Shown here in pieces: positions 15,555 through 23,500 of a stretch of 23,510 nt of DNA; positions within the stretch are counted from its first letter, which is position 1, and each line of letters starts with the position of its first letter. The notes below the pieces were generated by a model. That model had not been told where the DNA came from. It worked only from the letters and a program-made list of their open reading frames with translations, and searched no databases. A program made the position numbers and the translations under genes. The stretch comes from Bacteroidota bacterium (GTDB taxonomy: Bacteria > Bacteroidota > Ignavibacteria > Ignavibacteriales > Ignavibacteriaceae), in NCBI GenBank assembly GCA_021796135.1, contig JAJYOQ010000013.1:1-23510 (forward strand), read 5' to 3'.

Positions 15555-15585
15555 GTCAAAATAAGAGGGCGAACCAACAATCGCC
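15555..15585 (-). terminator. possible terminator of the small outer-membrane protein gene
   Basis: On the minus strand, about 30 bases after the stop of the upstream gene, GGCGA and TCGCC form a 5-bp GC-rich stem with an 8-base loop (15568-15585), followed by CTCTTATTTT. The stem is short and the T-run is interrupted, so this is a moderate candidate. Confidence 0.4.
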
Positions 15586-15615
15586 TTTAGATATAATGTT
15601 TATAAATAGTAAATT

Positions 15616-16098
15616 TTAGGGATAATATCTTATTCCTATTGCTCCGTCTAAGCCAGATCCAAAATCCGGAGTCAAACCTACCAGAACACCTGCTTCAATA
15701 AATACTTCCAAAGGTGTTTGTCTTGGTAAAATATCAACTCCAAAAACTCCTCTTACTCCCAATGCTGCATTTTTATCACTGCGAAAATTTTTATTCCAAA
15801 AACCTCCGCTATTACCAAAACCTAGAGCTACGCCTGGACCAGCATATAAATTAGCAATGCTTGAATTAAAGGCATCAAAATGCCATAGATAATCTGCATT
15901 TAATCTTGGATTTCCGAAGTATGATGTGCCTATATCAAAGACAAAAGCATTTATCTGAGTTTTCCAATATTTTAATGTTAGTCCTGTCGGGTCACCAAGC
16001 ATTACACCGAATCCATATTCTTTTCCACCCGTAGATTGAGCCTTTAAACTAAAATTTAGAATTATAAATAAACCTAAAATCAGTAATAATTTCTTCAT
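15616..16098 (-). CDS. small outer-membrane beta-barrel protein (hypothetical)
   Basis: This 160-residue protein has a clear signal peptide, MKKLLLILGLFIILNFSLKAQ. The mature part alternates hydrophobic and polar residues as in a small barrel: YGFGVMLGDPTGLTLKYW, INAFVFDIGTSYFG, LYAGPGVALGFG, LGVRGVFGVDILP, LEVFIEAGVLVGLTP. It ends in GAIGIRYYP, a terminal aromatic strand suited to outer-membrane insertion. It resembles short uncharacterised barrel families of Bacteroidota and spirochaetes (DUF3996-like), but I am not certain of the family name. It lies 53 bp after the valS stop on the same strand, so read-through from valS is possible. No specific function can be assigned. Confidence 0.68.
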   Translation of the reverse strand: MKKLLLILGLFIILNFSLKAQSTGGKEYGFGVMLGDPTGLTLKYWKTQINAFVFDIGTSYFGNPRLNADYLWHFDAFNSSIANLYAGPGVALGFGNSGGFWNKNFRSDKNAALGVRGVFGVDILPRQTPLEVFIEAGVLVGLTPDFGSGLDGAIGIRYYP

Positions 16099-16150
16099 TT
16101 TTATTTTATCAGTATTGTTTTAATATCCTTACCTAAAAATTTATTTATGC

Positions 16151-18808
16151 TTAGCTTAAATTTAAAAGAATTTCATTTAGTTTATGCAGGTTATTCTGCC
16201 AGTCTATTTGTTTGGCGCGCTCGCGCTCTACAACATCTTTTGCGGCGTTTGAAATAAATTTTTCATTTGATAGTTTTTTCTCGATTCCAATTAGAGAATT
16301 TTCTAATCTAGAGATCTCTTTTTGAAGTCTGCTTTTTTCAACTTCAAGGTCTATCAATCCTTCAAGTGGAATATATATCTCGCAATTATTAATTACAGCT
16401 GATGCACTTGCCTTTGGTTTACTCAAATTTGAATCAACAACTATTTCATCGATACGGGCAAGTTTCTTTATATATTCAATTTGATAGCCGGCGACATTCT
16501 TCGATTTCAAATATACCGTAATAAATTTTGATGGTGCGATGTTCATCTCTCCGCGTATGTTTCTAATAGCGGTAATAATTTCCTGCACAAATTCCATCTC
16601 CATTTCAGCAGGTAAATTAATCAAAGATTTGTTTAGCACAGGATATTCAGCAGTTGAAATGCTTTCGCCGCTTTTCCTTTTATCTATTAATTGCCATAAT
16701 TCCTCAGTTATGAAAGGCATAAAAGGTTGAATTATTTTTAAAAGATTTTCGAAAACCGAAAGCGCTCTGGTTAGTACAGAAGATTTTATTTCTTCATCCT
16801 CTGCATAAAGCCTGTTTTTTGCAAGCTCGATATACCAATCACAGAAATCATTCCATGCGAATGAATATATAAATTTTATAGCATTATTAATTTCAAAACT
16901 GTCCATTGCATGATTCATGCTTTGTAATGTTTGATTTAGTCTTGAATATATCCACTCATCGGAAAAATCAAGATGCTTGCTTATAAGGTCTTTTCTTATC
17001 GTTATTTTTTCTGCGTTCATTAAAAGAAATCTTCCGGCATTCCAAAGTTTATTAGCAAAATTCCTTCCTAGCTCACATTTTTCTGAGCTAAACAATACGT
17101 CCTGACCTAATGGTGCTAAATAAATTACCGTAAATCTTAATGCGTCAGCTCCATATTCTGAAATAACATCGAGAGGGTCAGGAGAATTACCGAGGGACTT
17201 GCTCATTTTCCTTCCCTGCAAATCTCTGATAATACTTGTAAAATAAACATCTTTAAACGGGATATCATTTTTGAAATGAAGACCGGCGATAATCATTCTG
17301 GCAACCCAAAAGAATATTATATCCGGAGCCGTGACAAGAGTATCTGTAGGGTAATAATATTCTTGCTCTGCCTCTGTACGAAAAACTTCATAAGCCCACA
17401 ACCAACTTGAAGCCCATGTATCAAGAACATCCTCATCTTGCTTCAAATTCTTTGATCCGCAATGAGGGCATTTATCCGGCGTTTCTACTGATACAATCGG
17501 ATTCTTGCATTCAAGATTACAATGATCATCTCCGATACAATACCATACCGGAATCCTGTGTCCCCACCATAACTGTCTTGAAATACACCAATCCCTGATA
17601 CCGCTCATCCAATGTTCATAAGTTTTTACCCAATGATCGGGATGAAATTTTATTTTGCCTTCTTTTACAACTTCTAGCGCTGGTTTAGCAAGTTCGTCCA
17701 TTTTCATGAACCATTGTTCAGATAAATAAGGCTCTATCGGGACTCCGCCTCTTTCTGAATATCCAATTTTTGTTTGATAATCTTCAACTTTTAAAAGTAG
17801 TCCATACTCCTCTAAACGCTCGACAATCCTTTTTCGGGCTTCATACCTGTCCAATCCTCTGAATTCATCCGGCACATTATGATTAAGAGATGCATTATCA
17901 TTAAAAATATTTATTACTTCCAGTTTATGCCGCTTTCCCATTTCATAATCATTAATGTCATGAGCGGGAGTAACCTTCACAGCACCTGTACCGAATTGCA
18001 TATCAACATACTCATCGGCAAATATTGGAATTTCTCTTTCTGTAAAAGGAAGAATTACTGTTTTTCCTATGTATTTTTTGTATCGTTCATCGTTTGGATT
18101 TACTGCTACACCCGTGTCTCCGAGCATTGTTTCCGGGCGTGTAGTTGCGACAGTAATGTATTCCTCACTGTCATCAATCCGGTATTTGAAAAACCAGAGC
18201 TTTCCGTTTACAGTTCTATAGTTAACCTCTTCATCGGAAATGGCTGATTTAGATGCTGGACACCAATTTACCATACGATAACCGCGGTAAATTTTCCCTT
18301 CGTTATAAAGTTTTACAAAAGCTTCTAATACTTGTTTATAATAATGATCGTCCATGGTAAAGCGCTCTCGCTCCCAATCACAGCTAACTCCAAGTTTCTT
18401 TAATTGCTGAATGATAATTCCGCCATATTTTTTCGTCCATTCCCAGCAATGTTCTAAAAACTTATCTCTTCCAATTTCATCCTTATTTATTCCGGATTCT
18501 TTAAGATAATTTGTCACTTTTGTCTCTGTAGCGATGGAGGCATGATCGGTTCCCGGAACCCAGCATGCATTGTATCCCTGCATCCTTTTTGTCCTAATAA
18601 AAATATCCTGAATTGTATTATTCAGAATATGTCCCATGGTTAAAATTCCGGTAACATTCGGCGGAGGAATGACTATTGTATATGGTTTTTTTTCATTATT
18701 TACTTCGGAATGGAATAAGTTATTTTTTAGCCAGTATTCGTACCACTTATCTTCTACAACGGAAGGATCATAAGCTTTAGGAATTTCATTATTTGGATTT
18801 TCGGACAT
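16151..18808 (-). CDS. valS: valine--tRNA ligase
   Basis: ValRS charges tRNA-Val in the cytoplasm. I prefer the ATG at 18808 (885 residues) to the one at 18841, because GAGAG precedes it and the sequence begins SENPNNEIPKAYDPSVVEDKWYEYW like homologues. The HIGH-type motif is PPPNVTGILTMGH (48-60), with Thr in place of the first His. KMSKS is at 534-538. WCISRQLWWGHRIPVWYC is the characteristic ValRS editing/catalytic junction. It is followed at about 426-455 by a small Cys-rich insertion including CPHC, probably zinc-binding. The C-terminal tail from about residue 815 is a coiled coil that clamps the tRNA. Full length, no frameshift. Confidence 0.96.
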   Translation of the reverse strand: MSENPNNEIPKAYDPSVVEDKWYEYWLKNNLFHSEVNNEKKPYTIVIPPPNVTGILTMGHILNNTIQDIFIRTKRMQGYNACWVPGTDHASIATETKVTNYLKESGINKDEIGRDKFLEHCWEWTKKYGGIIIQQLKKLGVSCDWERERFTMDDHYYKQVLEAFVKLYNEGKIYRGYRMVNWCPASKSAISDEEVNYRTVNGKLWFFKYRIDDSEEYITVATTRPETMLGDTGVAVNPNDERYKKYIGKTVILPFTEREIPIFADEYVDMQFGTGAVKVTPAHDINDYEMGKRHKLEVINIFNDNASLNHNVPDEFRGLDRYEARKRIVERLEEYGLLLKVEDYQTKIGYSERGGVPIEPYLSEQWFMKMDELAKPALEVVKEGKIKFHPDHWVKTYEHWMSGIRDWCISRQLWWGHRIPVWYCIGDDHCNLECKNPIVSVETPDKCPHCGSKNLKQDEDVLDTWASSWLWAYEVFRTEAEQEYYYPTDTLVTAPDIIFFWVARMIIAGLHFKNDIPFKDVYFTSIIRDLQGRKMSKSLGNSPDPLDVISEYGADALRFTVIYLAPLGQDVLFSSEKCELGRNFANKLWNAGRFLLMNAEKITIRKDLISKHLDFSDEWIYSRLNQTLQSMNHAMDSFEINNAIKFIYSFAWNDFCDWYIELAKNRLYAEDEEIKSSVLTRALSVFENLLKIIQPFMPFITEELWQLIDKRKSGESISTAEYPVLNKSLINLPAEMEMEFVQEIITAIRNIRGEMNIAPSKFITVYLKSKNVAGYQIEYIKKLARIDEIVVDSNLSKPKASASAVINNCEIYIPLEGLIDLEVEKSRLQKEISRLENSLIGIEKKLSNEKFISNAAKDVVERERAKQIDWQNNLHKLNEILLNLS

Positions 18809-18912
18809 TGTGCTCTCATATTTTTCTAAATATCTATGCAAATATAATTAAAATTATAGGCAGATGAGATGAGTAATTCAAATAACATTAAATGTTTGAT
18901 TATATAGGTATA

Positions 18913-20181
18913 TCATGAAGAGAGATCTTCTTTTTCCATGCCTGGCTTATTCTGATTTCGGAAGAATCTACCGTACATTATAAGATAAATTCCCTGGAAT
19001 ATTGCCCCAACATAGAAAGGAAGCTCTAATTGACCTGTGCTAAAAAGTAAACCGGCTATGCTCGGGCCTACTGATTGAGGTATTTGCATCGACATGGCAT
19101 TTAGACTTGTTGCTAATCCGCGTCGTTCATCTCTTACTAATCCCACTGTTAAAGCCTGACGGGCTCCTACTGATCCTCTGTTAAAAGCCGATCGTAAAAA
19201 ATATACTAAAGATGCCAGCCAAAAAAATGGAATCAGAGGAAGTGCAATCAATAACAATAATCCAAAAAATCTTGCCCAAACTACAGATTTAACAATTCCG
19301 ATTTTATCGCTTATTCTTCCTGTCAAAATTGAAGAGAACCCGGTGATAAAAAATGTGGCAGCCATAATAGGCGCTATTGAGGCAGGTCCAACTCCAAATC
19401 TTATTGCAAACCAGTAGGAAATAAGCGGTCCGGTGAATCCTATTGCAAGTCCATTAAATGAATTGAGAATCACAAGTCCGGTTAACATTTTATTTTCTTG
19501 ATGCCTTATTTGCTTTTCTGCTAGTATCTGATCAGATCTTATAATTTGTCTCGGACCTCTATATTGCTCCTTTGCCCTAAAAATTATTAACAGATTTACA
19601 ATTGTTGCACCGGCAACAATAATAAAAAGAGGTCTATATGCATATGGCTGTACAGCTAATGCAGAGCTTCCTTTTGCTGACCAAGTGCTTAAGAATTCGG
19701 GCAGCATTGCAAGTAGTGCCCCCAACCCCATACCGAAAAATCCAAATGCTGTGTTTAAGCTGTATACCCAGCCTCGTCTTATTGCAGGCACCTCTTCTGC
19801 CAACCAGGCCTGCTCAACTGGAGAAAATGGTCCCGCAGCTCCATTAGCTCCTCGACCAAAGCCGGCAGCAATAATTACAATTGTTAAAACTATAATCTGT
19901 GCTGATAAAAGAGCGGCAATACTGCAAACAAAAACAATACTTTCGTATACTAGTATAAATGGTCTTCGGCGCATACGATCGCTGGCTATCCCTACCCCTA
20001 AGCTTAATACTGCTCCAAATAAACCTGCAGCACTGAGTACCAAACCTATATGAAACCCGTTCCAGCCCAGCGCATGTAAATATAAGGCTAAATCCACAAC
20101 AAGCGCCCCCTGACCAACACTTCTGACTGCTCGTGCCAGAACTAACCGCTTTGTAGTAGGATGTAAGTCTCTAAGCTTCAT
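18913..20181 (-). CDS. major facilitator superfamily transporter
   Basis: This 422-residue inner-membrane protein has about 12 hydrophobic segments in two halves, separated by a cytoplasmic loop around 205-235 rich in charged residues. The MFS motif A occurs in both halves: GIASDRMRRRP after helix 2 and GRISDKIGIV after helix 8. It resembles drug- or metabolite-efflux members, but no substrate motif is recognisable. The gene faces tetR across a 195-bp intergenic region, a common arrangement for a pump and its repressor. However, the tetR-side palindrome is about 170 bp from the MFS start, so co-regulation is uncertain. It lies 104 bp upstream of valS on the same strand. Confidence 0.85.
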   Translation of the reverse strand: MKLRDLHPTTKRLVLARAVRSVGQGALVVDLALYLHALGWNGFHIGLVLSAAGLFGAVLSLGVGIASDRMRRRPFILVYESIVFVCSIAALLSAQIIVLTIVIIAAGFGRGANGAAGPFSPVEQAWLAEEVPAIRRGWVYSLNTAFGFFGMGLGALLAMLPEFLSTWSAKGSSALAVQPYAYRPLFIIVAGATIVNLLIIFRAKEQYRGPRQIIRSDQILAEKQIRHQENKMLTGLVILNSFNGLAIGFTGPLISYWFAIRFGVGPASIAPIMAATFFITGFSSILTGRISDKIGIVKSVVWARFFGLLLLIALPLIPFFWLASLVYFLRSAFNRGSVGARQALTVGLVRDERRGLATSLNAMSMQIPQSVGPSIAGLLFSTGQLELPFYVGAIFQGIYLIMYGRFFRNQNKPGMEKEDLSS

Positions 20182-20318
20182 TAAATTTTATTATGGATCT
20201 AATTTTTTAAAATTTGCGATAATAAAATTACAAATGTTTTCTTAAACAATAGCGGTAAATATTTTTACAATTAAATTGATATTCCGAAATAAAAAAAGCT
20301 TTCTGATTAATATTTAAC

Positions 20319-20347
20319 TTGACAATAACACAAAAATATTTTATATT
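20319..20347 (+). promoter_or_regulatory. sigma70-like promoter of tetR
   Basis: TTGACA (20319-20324) and TATATT (20342-20347) are separated by 17 bases, the best promoter match I see in the window. The predicted start of transcription falls near 20354, inside the palindromic element that follows, as expected for autorepression. The leader to the first ATG would be only about 20 bases. Confidence 0.55.
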
Positions 20348-20366
20348 AGTAAGTAAGTGATTACGT
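20347..20366. promoter_or_regulatory. candidate TetR operator overlapping the tetR transcription start
   Basis: Right after the -10 box lies TAGTAAGTAAGTGATTACGT. It contains GTAA....TTAC symmetry and shares AAGTAAGT and TGATTAC with the element at 21004-21025 in front of the tauE gene. The match to a perfect dyad is weaker than in the second copy. Confidence 0.45.
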
Positions 20367-20376
20367 TGTTAATTAA

Positions 20377-20979
20377 ATGAAGAAAAAAATGTCAAGAGAG
20401 ACAACAGACGTTCGGCAGGAGCAAATTAAAAGAGCTGTTCTGGATATAATTGCAGATGAAGGTCTGCAAAATATTTCTACCAGAAACCTGGCAAAAAGAA
20501 TTGGACTTTCTGAAGGAGCTATATTCCGCCATTTTCCGACTAAGCGCGACATTATCAAGGGAATTATGGACGATGTCGCTAATGATTTAATAGGATCTTT
20601 AAGAAATATTGTTCTTAAACCGGAAAAAGCAGAGGATAAACTATTCAAATACTTATGCCAAAACGTAAAGTACCTTAAAGAAAATAGAGGTATTACGATG
20701 CTTCTGTTTTCGGAAGCTGCTCATCTTGGCGACAAAGAACTAAAAGAAAAATTGAATCAAATACTATATGAACAAAAGCAGCTCATAATTAAAATGGTGA
20801 AGGATGGCATATCGGAAGGTGTTTGGGATAAATCTGTTAATGCTGATGATGTTGCTATTATTTACATGGGAATACCCATTACATTCAACATTGAATTTGT
20901 ATTGAATAAAAACGGACTAAATGCCGATAACTTTTGTAAAAGGATGTATACTTTAATCATAAAAACATTAAAACATTAA
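20377..20979 (+). CDS. TetR/AcrR-family transcriptional regulator
   Basis: This 200-residue repressor has the N-terminal TetR helix-turn-helix at about 13-60: IKRAVLDIIADEGLQNIS, then STRNLAKRIGLSEGAIFRHFPTKRDII. The helical C-terminal domain (about 65-200) would bind a ligand and dimerise; its sequence does not reveal the ligand. Translation may start at Met1 (20377) or Met5 (20389); GAAG in front of Met5 slightly favours the latter. Related palindromes lie at its own promoter and 41 bp before tauE, so it probably represses itself and the downstream transport genes. The last codons and stop lie in an 8-bp tandem repeat. Confidence 0.9.
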   Translation: MKKKMSRETTDVRQEQIKRAVLDIIADEGLQNISTRNLAKRIGLSEGAIFRHFPTKRDIIKGIMDDVANDLIGSLRNIVLKPEKAEDKLFKYLCQNVKYLKENRGITMLLFSEAAHLGDKELKEKLNQILYEQKQLIIKMVKDGISEGVWDKSVNADDVAIIYMGIPITFNIEFVLNKNGLNADNFCKRMYTLIIKTLKH

Positions 20980-20988
20980 AACATTAAA
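20965..20988 (+). repeat. three tandem copies of ACATTAAA across the tetR stop codon
   Basis: The 8-bp unit repeats exactly three times. It encodes the C-terminal TLKH and contains the tetR stop codon. Because 8 is not a multiple of 3, gain or loss of a unit would alter the end of the protein. Confidence 0.7.
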
Positions 20989-21003
20989 AAATTTTATATG
21001 TTT

Positions 21004-21025
21004 AAGTAAGTAATTGATTACTAAC
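21004..21025. promoter_or_regulatory. candidate TetR operator upstream of the tauE operon
   Basis: GTAAGTAATTGATTACTAAC (21006-21025) is a 20-bp dyad with 8 of 10 pairs matched and the core AGTAAT-TG-ATTACT perfect. It starts 25 bp after the tetR stop and ends 40 bp before the tauE ATG. It shares AAGTAAGT and TGATTAC with the element at the tetR promoter. Confidence 0.55.
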
Positions 21026-21065
21026 AATAAATAATTAAATAAAATTAACTTTAGGAAACGATCAA

Positions 21066-21848
21066 ATGAATATTAATAATGTACTCTTAATGGCAATCAT
21101 TTTCTCTTTTCTGCTTGCTTTTATATTCTCGATGTTTGGTCAGGGCGGTGGATCAGTTTATTCTCCTCTGTTGATTTTGCTTGGCTACGCGGTGTTGACT
21201 TCCACATCTACCTCCCTGGTATTGAATTTAGTCACATCTATGTCGGCGGGTTACATTTTTTACAAGAATAAAATGATTGATATGAAAGCATCTTTTATGT
21301 TTGTACCGGGCATTGTCGCTGGCGCTTTTGCCGGTGGTGTTATGTCCAAATATGTTAATTCAAACATCTTATTATGGCTGTTTGTTCTCTTTTTGCTTAT
21401 TCTCGGAGCGAGAATGATATTAACCTATTGGGAAAAAGGTAAGGGCAGCGAAGAAGAGCCAATGCCTCACTTATCAACATCAATGTATGTTCTAATTGTA
21501 GTTTTCAGTTTTGCTGTTGGGATCATTTCAGGATTACTTGGAGTCGGAGGCGGCATATTGATTGTTCCTTTCATGACATACATTCTCAAATACCCAACGA
21601 AGTCCGCAGCCGGTTCTTCGCATTTGATCATATCATTCTCGGCTCTTGCTGGAATAATAGGACATGCAACTTCTCATCGTTTAGACTATCCTTTGATAGC
21701 AATAACCGGCATTGCTGTTCTCATAGGAGGAAACCTTGGCGCAAGATTCAGTTTGAGGGTTAAACCTAAAATGATTAAAGCCGGACTTGGTCTTATTATG
21801 TGGGCACTTGCAGCACAGATATTATTAAAACTTTCAAAAATTATGTGA
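21066..21848 (+). CDS. TauE/SafE-family sulfite/anion permease
   Basis: This 260-residue inner-membrane protein has about eight hydrophobic segments arranged as two similar halves. Each half has a glycine signature typical of TauE/SafE (DUF81): FGQGGGSVYSPLL (24-36) and LLGVGGGILIVPF (157-169). A short charged cytoplasmic loop (about 122-137) divides the halves. Family members move sulfite, sulfoacetate, sulfur intermediates or other small anions, usually as exporters; the cargo cannot be read from sequence. GGAAA stands a few bases before the ATG. The porin gene starts 7 bp after the stop and the FmdE-family gene follows, so these three form an operon, probably under the adjacent TetR. Confidence 0.88.
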   Translation: MNINNVLLMAIIFSFLLAFIFSMFGQGGGSVYSPLLILLGYAVLTSTSTSLVLNLVTSMSAGYIFYKNKMIDMKASFMFVPGIVAGAFAGGVMSKYVNSNILLWLFVLFLLILGARMILTYWEKGKGSEEEPMPHLSTSMYVLIVVFSFAVGIISGLLGVGGGILIVPFMTYILKYPTKSAAGSSHLIISFSALAGIIGHATSHRLDYPLIAITGIAVLIGGNLGARFSLRVKPKMIKAGLGLIMWALAAQILLKLSKIM

Positions 21849-21855
21849 GATATCT

Positions 21856-22839
21856 ATGAAAAAATTATTTATGATCCTTACCGTCTTCATTTTGATAAAC
21901 TCTTCTTTTGCTCAGCAAAAAATAAATTGGAAGGGTTATCTGCAGTATCGTTTTTCGGATAACTATATTAATCAAACTTATTTTTCCGTAAGAAGAGCAA
22001 AGTTCTGGTTAAATGGTTTTATACCTGAAGATGATGGCAGTTGGAGTTATAAACTGCAGGCAAATTTTCTTCAGCAGGTCAAATACCAATTCCTTCTTCA
22101 AGATGTTTTGGTTAATTATAAAATAAACAGCTTAGAAGTGACTGCCGGTCAGTTTGTTCCGGACTTCAGTCTACAAAGGAAACAGCCCGATTATTCGATC
22201 CCTCTTGATGAAAGAGCTGGCGTTGTTAATGCTCTCGTTCCGGGGGCTGAAACTATGGCAAGAGATATTGGAGTGGAATTGAAATTAGCCGATTATAAAA
22301 CAGGTTCAATTAGCTTCGGCTTCTTCAACGGGAACGGAGCAAACAATATTTCAAATCAAAGAAATTTTCTTTACGTAAACCGTGGAAGCTTATTTCTTCT
22401 GAACAATCGTGACTCAAAATTAGAACTAGGTTACAATCTATCATACCGTGATGCACATAATTTTCAGTTTAGTAAGATTTATGGAAACAATTATTCTTTT
22501 ACAGGAAATGATTTTCGTTTTGGCTTTGAAGGGAAGTTAAATATCGGAGATTTTGAGCTGCAATCGGAATATATCGAAGCTCATCTAGGTAATCAAAAAG
22601 CTTATGGATATTATGCACTAATTGATTATTTGATCTTACCAAAAAATTTAGTAACTCTTTCGATCGAACAACTGAATGACCTAAATCAATCGACAATTGA
22701 TGATCCTTGGTATGTAATCGGATATTCATATCTCATAAACGGAAACAATATAAAAATCTCTTTAGATAATAAATTTCAGTTTGTTTCAAATAAAACAAAT
22801 GCGTTGGCTACTGTACAAATTCAATATTTCTTTAATTAA
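21856..22839 (+). CDS. phosphate-selective porin O/P-like outer-membrane protein
   Basis: This 327-residue protein has a signal peptide, MKKLFMILTVFILINSSFAQ, followed by a barrel typical of the Porin_O_P family. Landmarks are WKGYLQYRFSD, then VRRAKFWLNGFI, LQDVLVNYKINSLEVTAGQFVPDFSLQRKQ (the G-Q-F-x-P signature) and ARDIGVEL. It ends in a final aromatic strand TVQIQYFF. Relatives form anion-selective channels in the outer membrane. Paired with the TauE/SafE permease 7 bp upstream, it could give an export or import path across both membranes for the same anion. The FmdE-family gene starts 15 bp downstream. Confidence 0.83.
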   Translation: MKKLFMILTVFILINSSFAQQKINWKGYLQYRFSDNYINQTYFSVRRAKFWLNGFIPEDDGSWSYKLQANFLQQVKYQFLLQDVLVNYKINSLEVTAGQFVPDFSLQRKQPDYSIPLDERAGVVNALVPGAETMARDIGVELKLADYKTGSISFGFFNGNGANNISNQRNFLYVNRGSLFLLNNRDSKLELGYNLSYRDAHNFQFSKIYGNNYSFTGNDFRFGFEGKLNIGDFELQSEYIEAHLGNQKAYGYYALIDYLILPKNLVTLSIEQLNDLNQSTIDDPWYVIGYSYLINGNNIKISLDNKFQFVSNKTNALATVQIQYFFN

Positions 22840-22854
22840 AAACGGAGTACTAAA

Positions 22855-23457
22855 ATGGTTAATCCACAAGATTGGTTAGAATTCGGTCAAAAATTCCACG
22901 GACACAAATGTCCCGCAATGCCCATGGGCTTAAAAGCCGGTGCGGCTGCAATGAATGCGCTAGGTGTTGACAGAGCCACAGACGGACAAATATTAGCTTA
23001 TGTCGATCTAGGCGAAAATCATTGTGCTACCTGTTATGCCGACGGACTTCAAGTAATAATAGGAACAACTTTCGGCAAAGGCAACATCAAGAAAACTCAC
23101 AAAGGGAAATGGGCAGTCACACTCGTAGATAAAGCAAGCGGTAAAGCTGTTCGCGTAACACCTAAAGCAGAAATAATGCTTCAAAACAAACAGACTGCCT
23201 TTTTCAAAGATTACAGAGAAAAAGGAATTCCTGCAAGCAAAGTGCCGGCAGAAGTTGTTGATCAATTAATAGTGAATGTAATGGCAGCACCAATGGAAAA
23301 TCTGCTTAACATATCAAAAGTATTTGATTATAAACTTGATCCGCACAACGATAATTTCAATGGATTTGTATGTGAAGAATGCGGTGAAATGACAGTTGAA
23401 AGCTATGGAAGAATTAAAAACGGTATACATGTTTGTATTGACTGTGCAGCTAAATAA
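22855..23457 (+). CDS. FmdE-family protein with C-terminal zinc-ribbon-like motif
   Basis: A 200-residue cytoplasmic protein of the FmdE family, named after a gene in molybdenum formylmethanofuran dehydrogenase operons but widespread in anaerobes and of uncertain function. The N-terminal signature FHGHKCPAMPMGLKAG (14-29) carries His15, His17 and Cys19. CATC (57-60) adds two more cysteines, a likely metal or [Fe-S] site. The C-terminus has CEEC (173-176) and CIDC (194-197), a four-cysteine zinc-ribbon-like knuckle. A good ribosome-binding site, CGGAG, precedes the ATG. No formylmethanofuran dehydrogenase subunit is nearby; the neighbours are a TauE/SafE permease and a porin, which points to redox or sulfur chemistry instead. 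The family is sure; the role is not. Confidence 0.85.
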   Translation: MVNPQDWLEFGQKFHGHKCPAMPMGLKAGAAAMNALGVDRATDGQILAYVDLGENHCATCYADGLQVIIGTTFGKGNIKKTHKGKWAVTLVDKASGKAVRVTPKAEIMLQNKQTAFFKDYREKGIPASKVPAEVVDQLIVNVMAAPMENLLNISKVFDYKLDPHNDNFNGFVCEECGEMTVESYGRIKNGIHVCIDCAAK

Positions 23458-23500
23458 ATAAATGTAACTAATTTATATCCGGTTTACATCAGGTAATGAA

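Noticed and set aside
15366..15615. tRNA or small RNA gene in the spacer before the kinase gene
   Set aside because: No cloverleaf arms, T-loop consensus or conserved RNA motif was found; only isolated hairpins.
17879..18247. 122-codon open frame on the plus strand opposite valS
   Set aside because: It lies wholly inside a well-supported valS; its translation is Cys/His/Phe-rich without domain character.
19685..20053. 122-codon open frame on the plus strand opposite the MFS gene
   Set aside because: It is an antisense shadow of a clear MFS transporter; no ribosome-binding site or recognisable protein features.
23008..23265. 85-codon open frame on the minus strand opposite the FmdE gene
   Set aside because: It is an antisense shadow of a conserved coding region.
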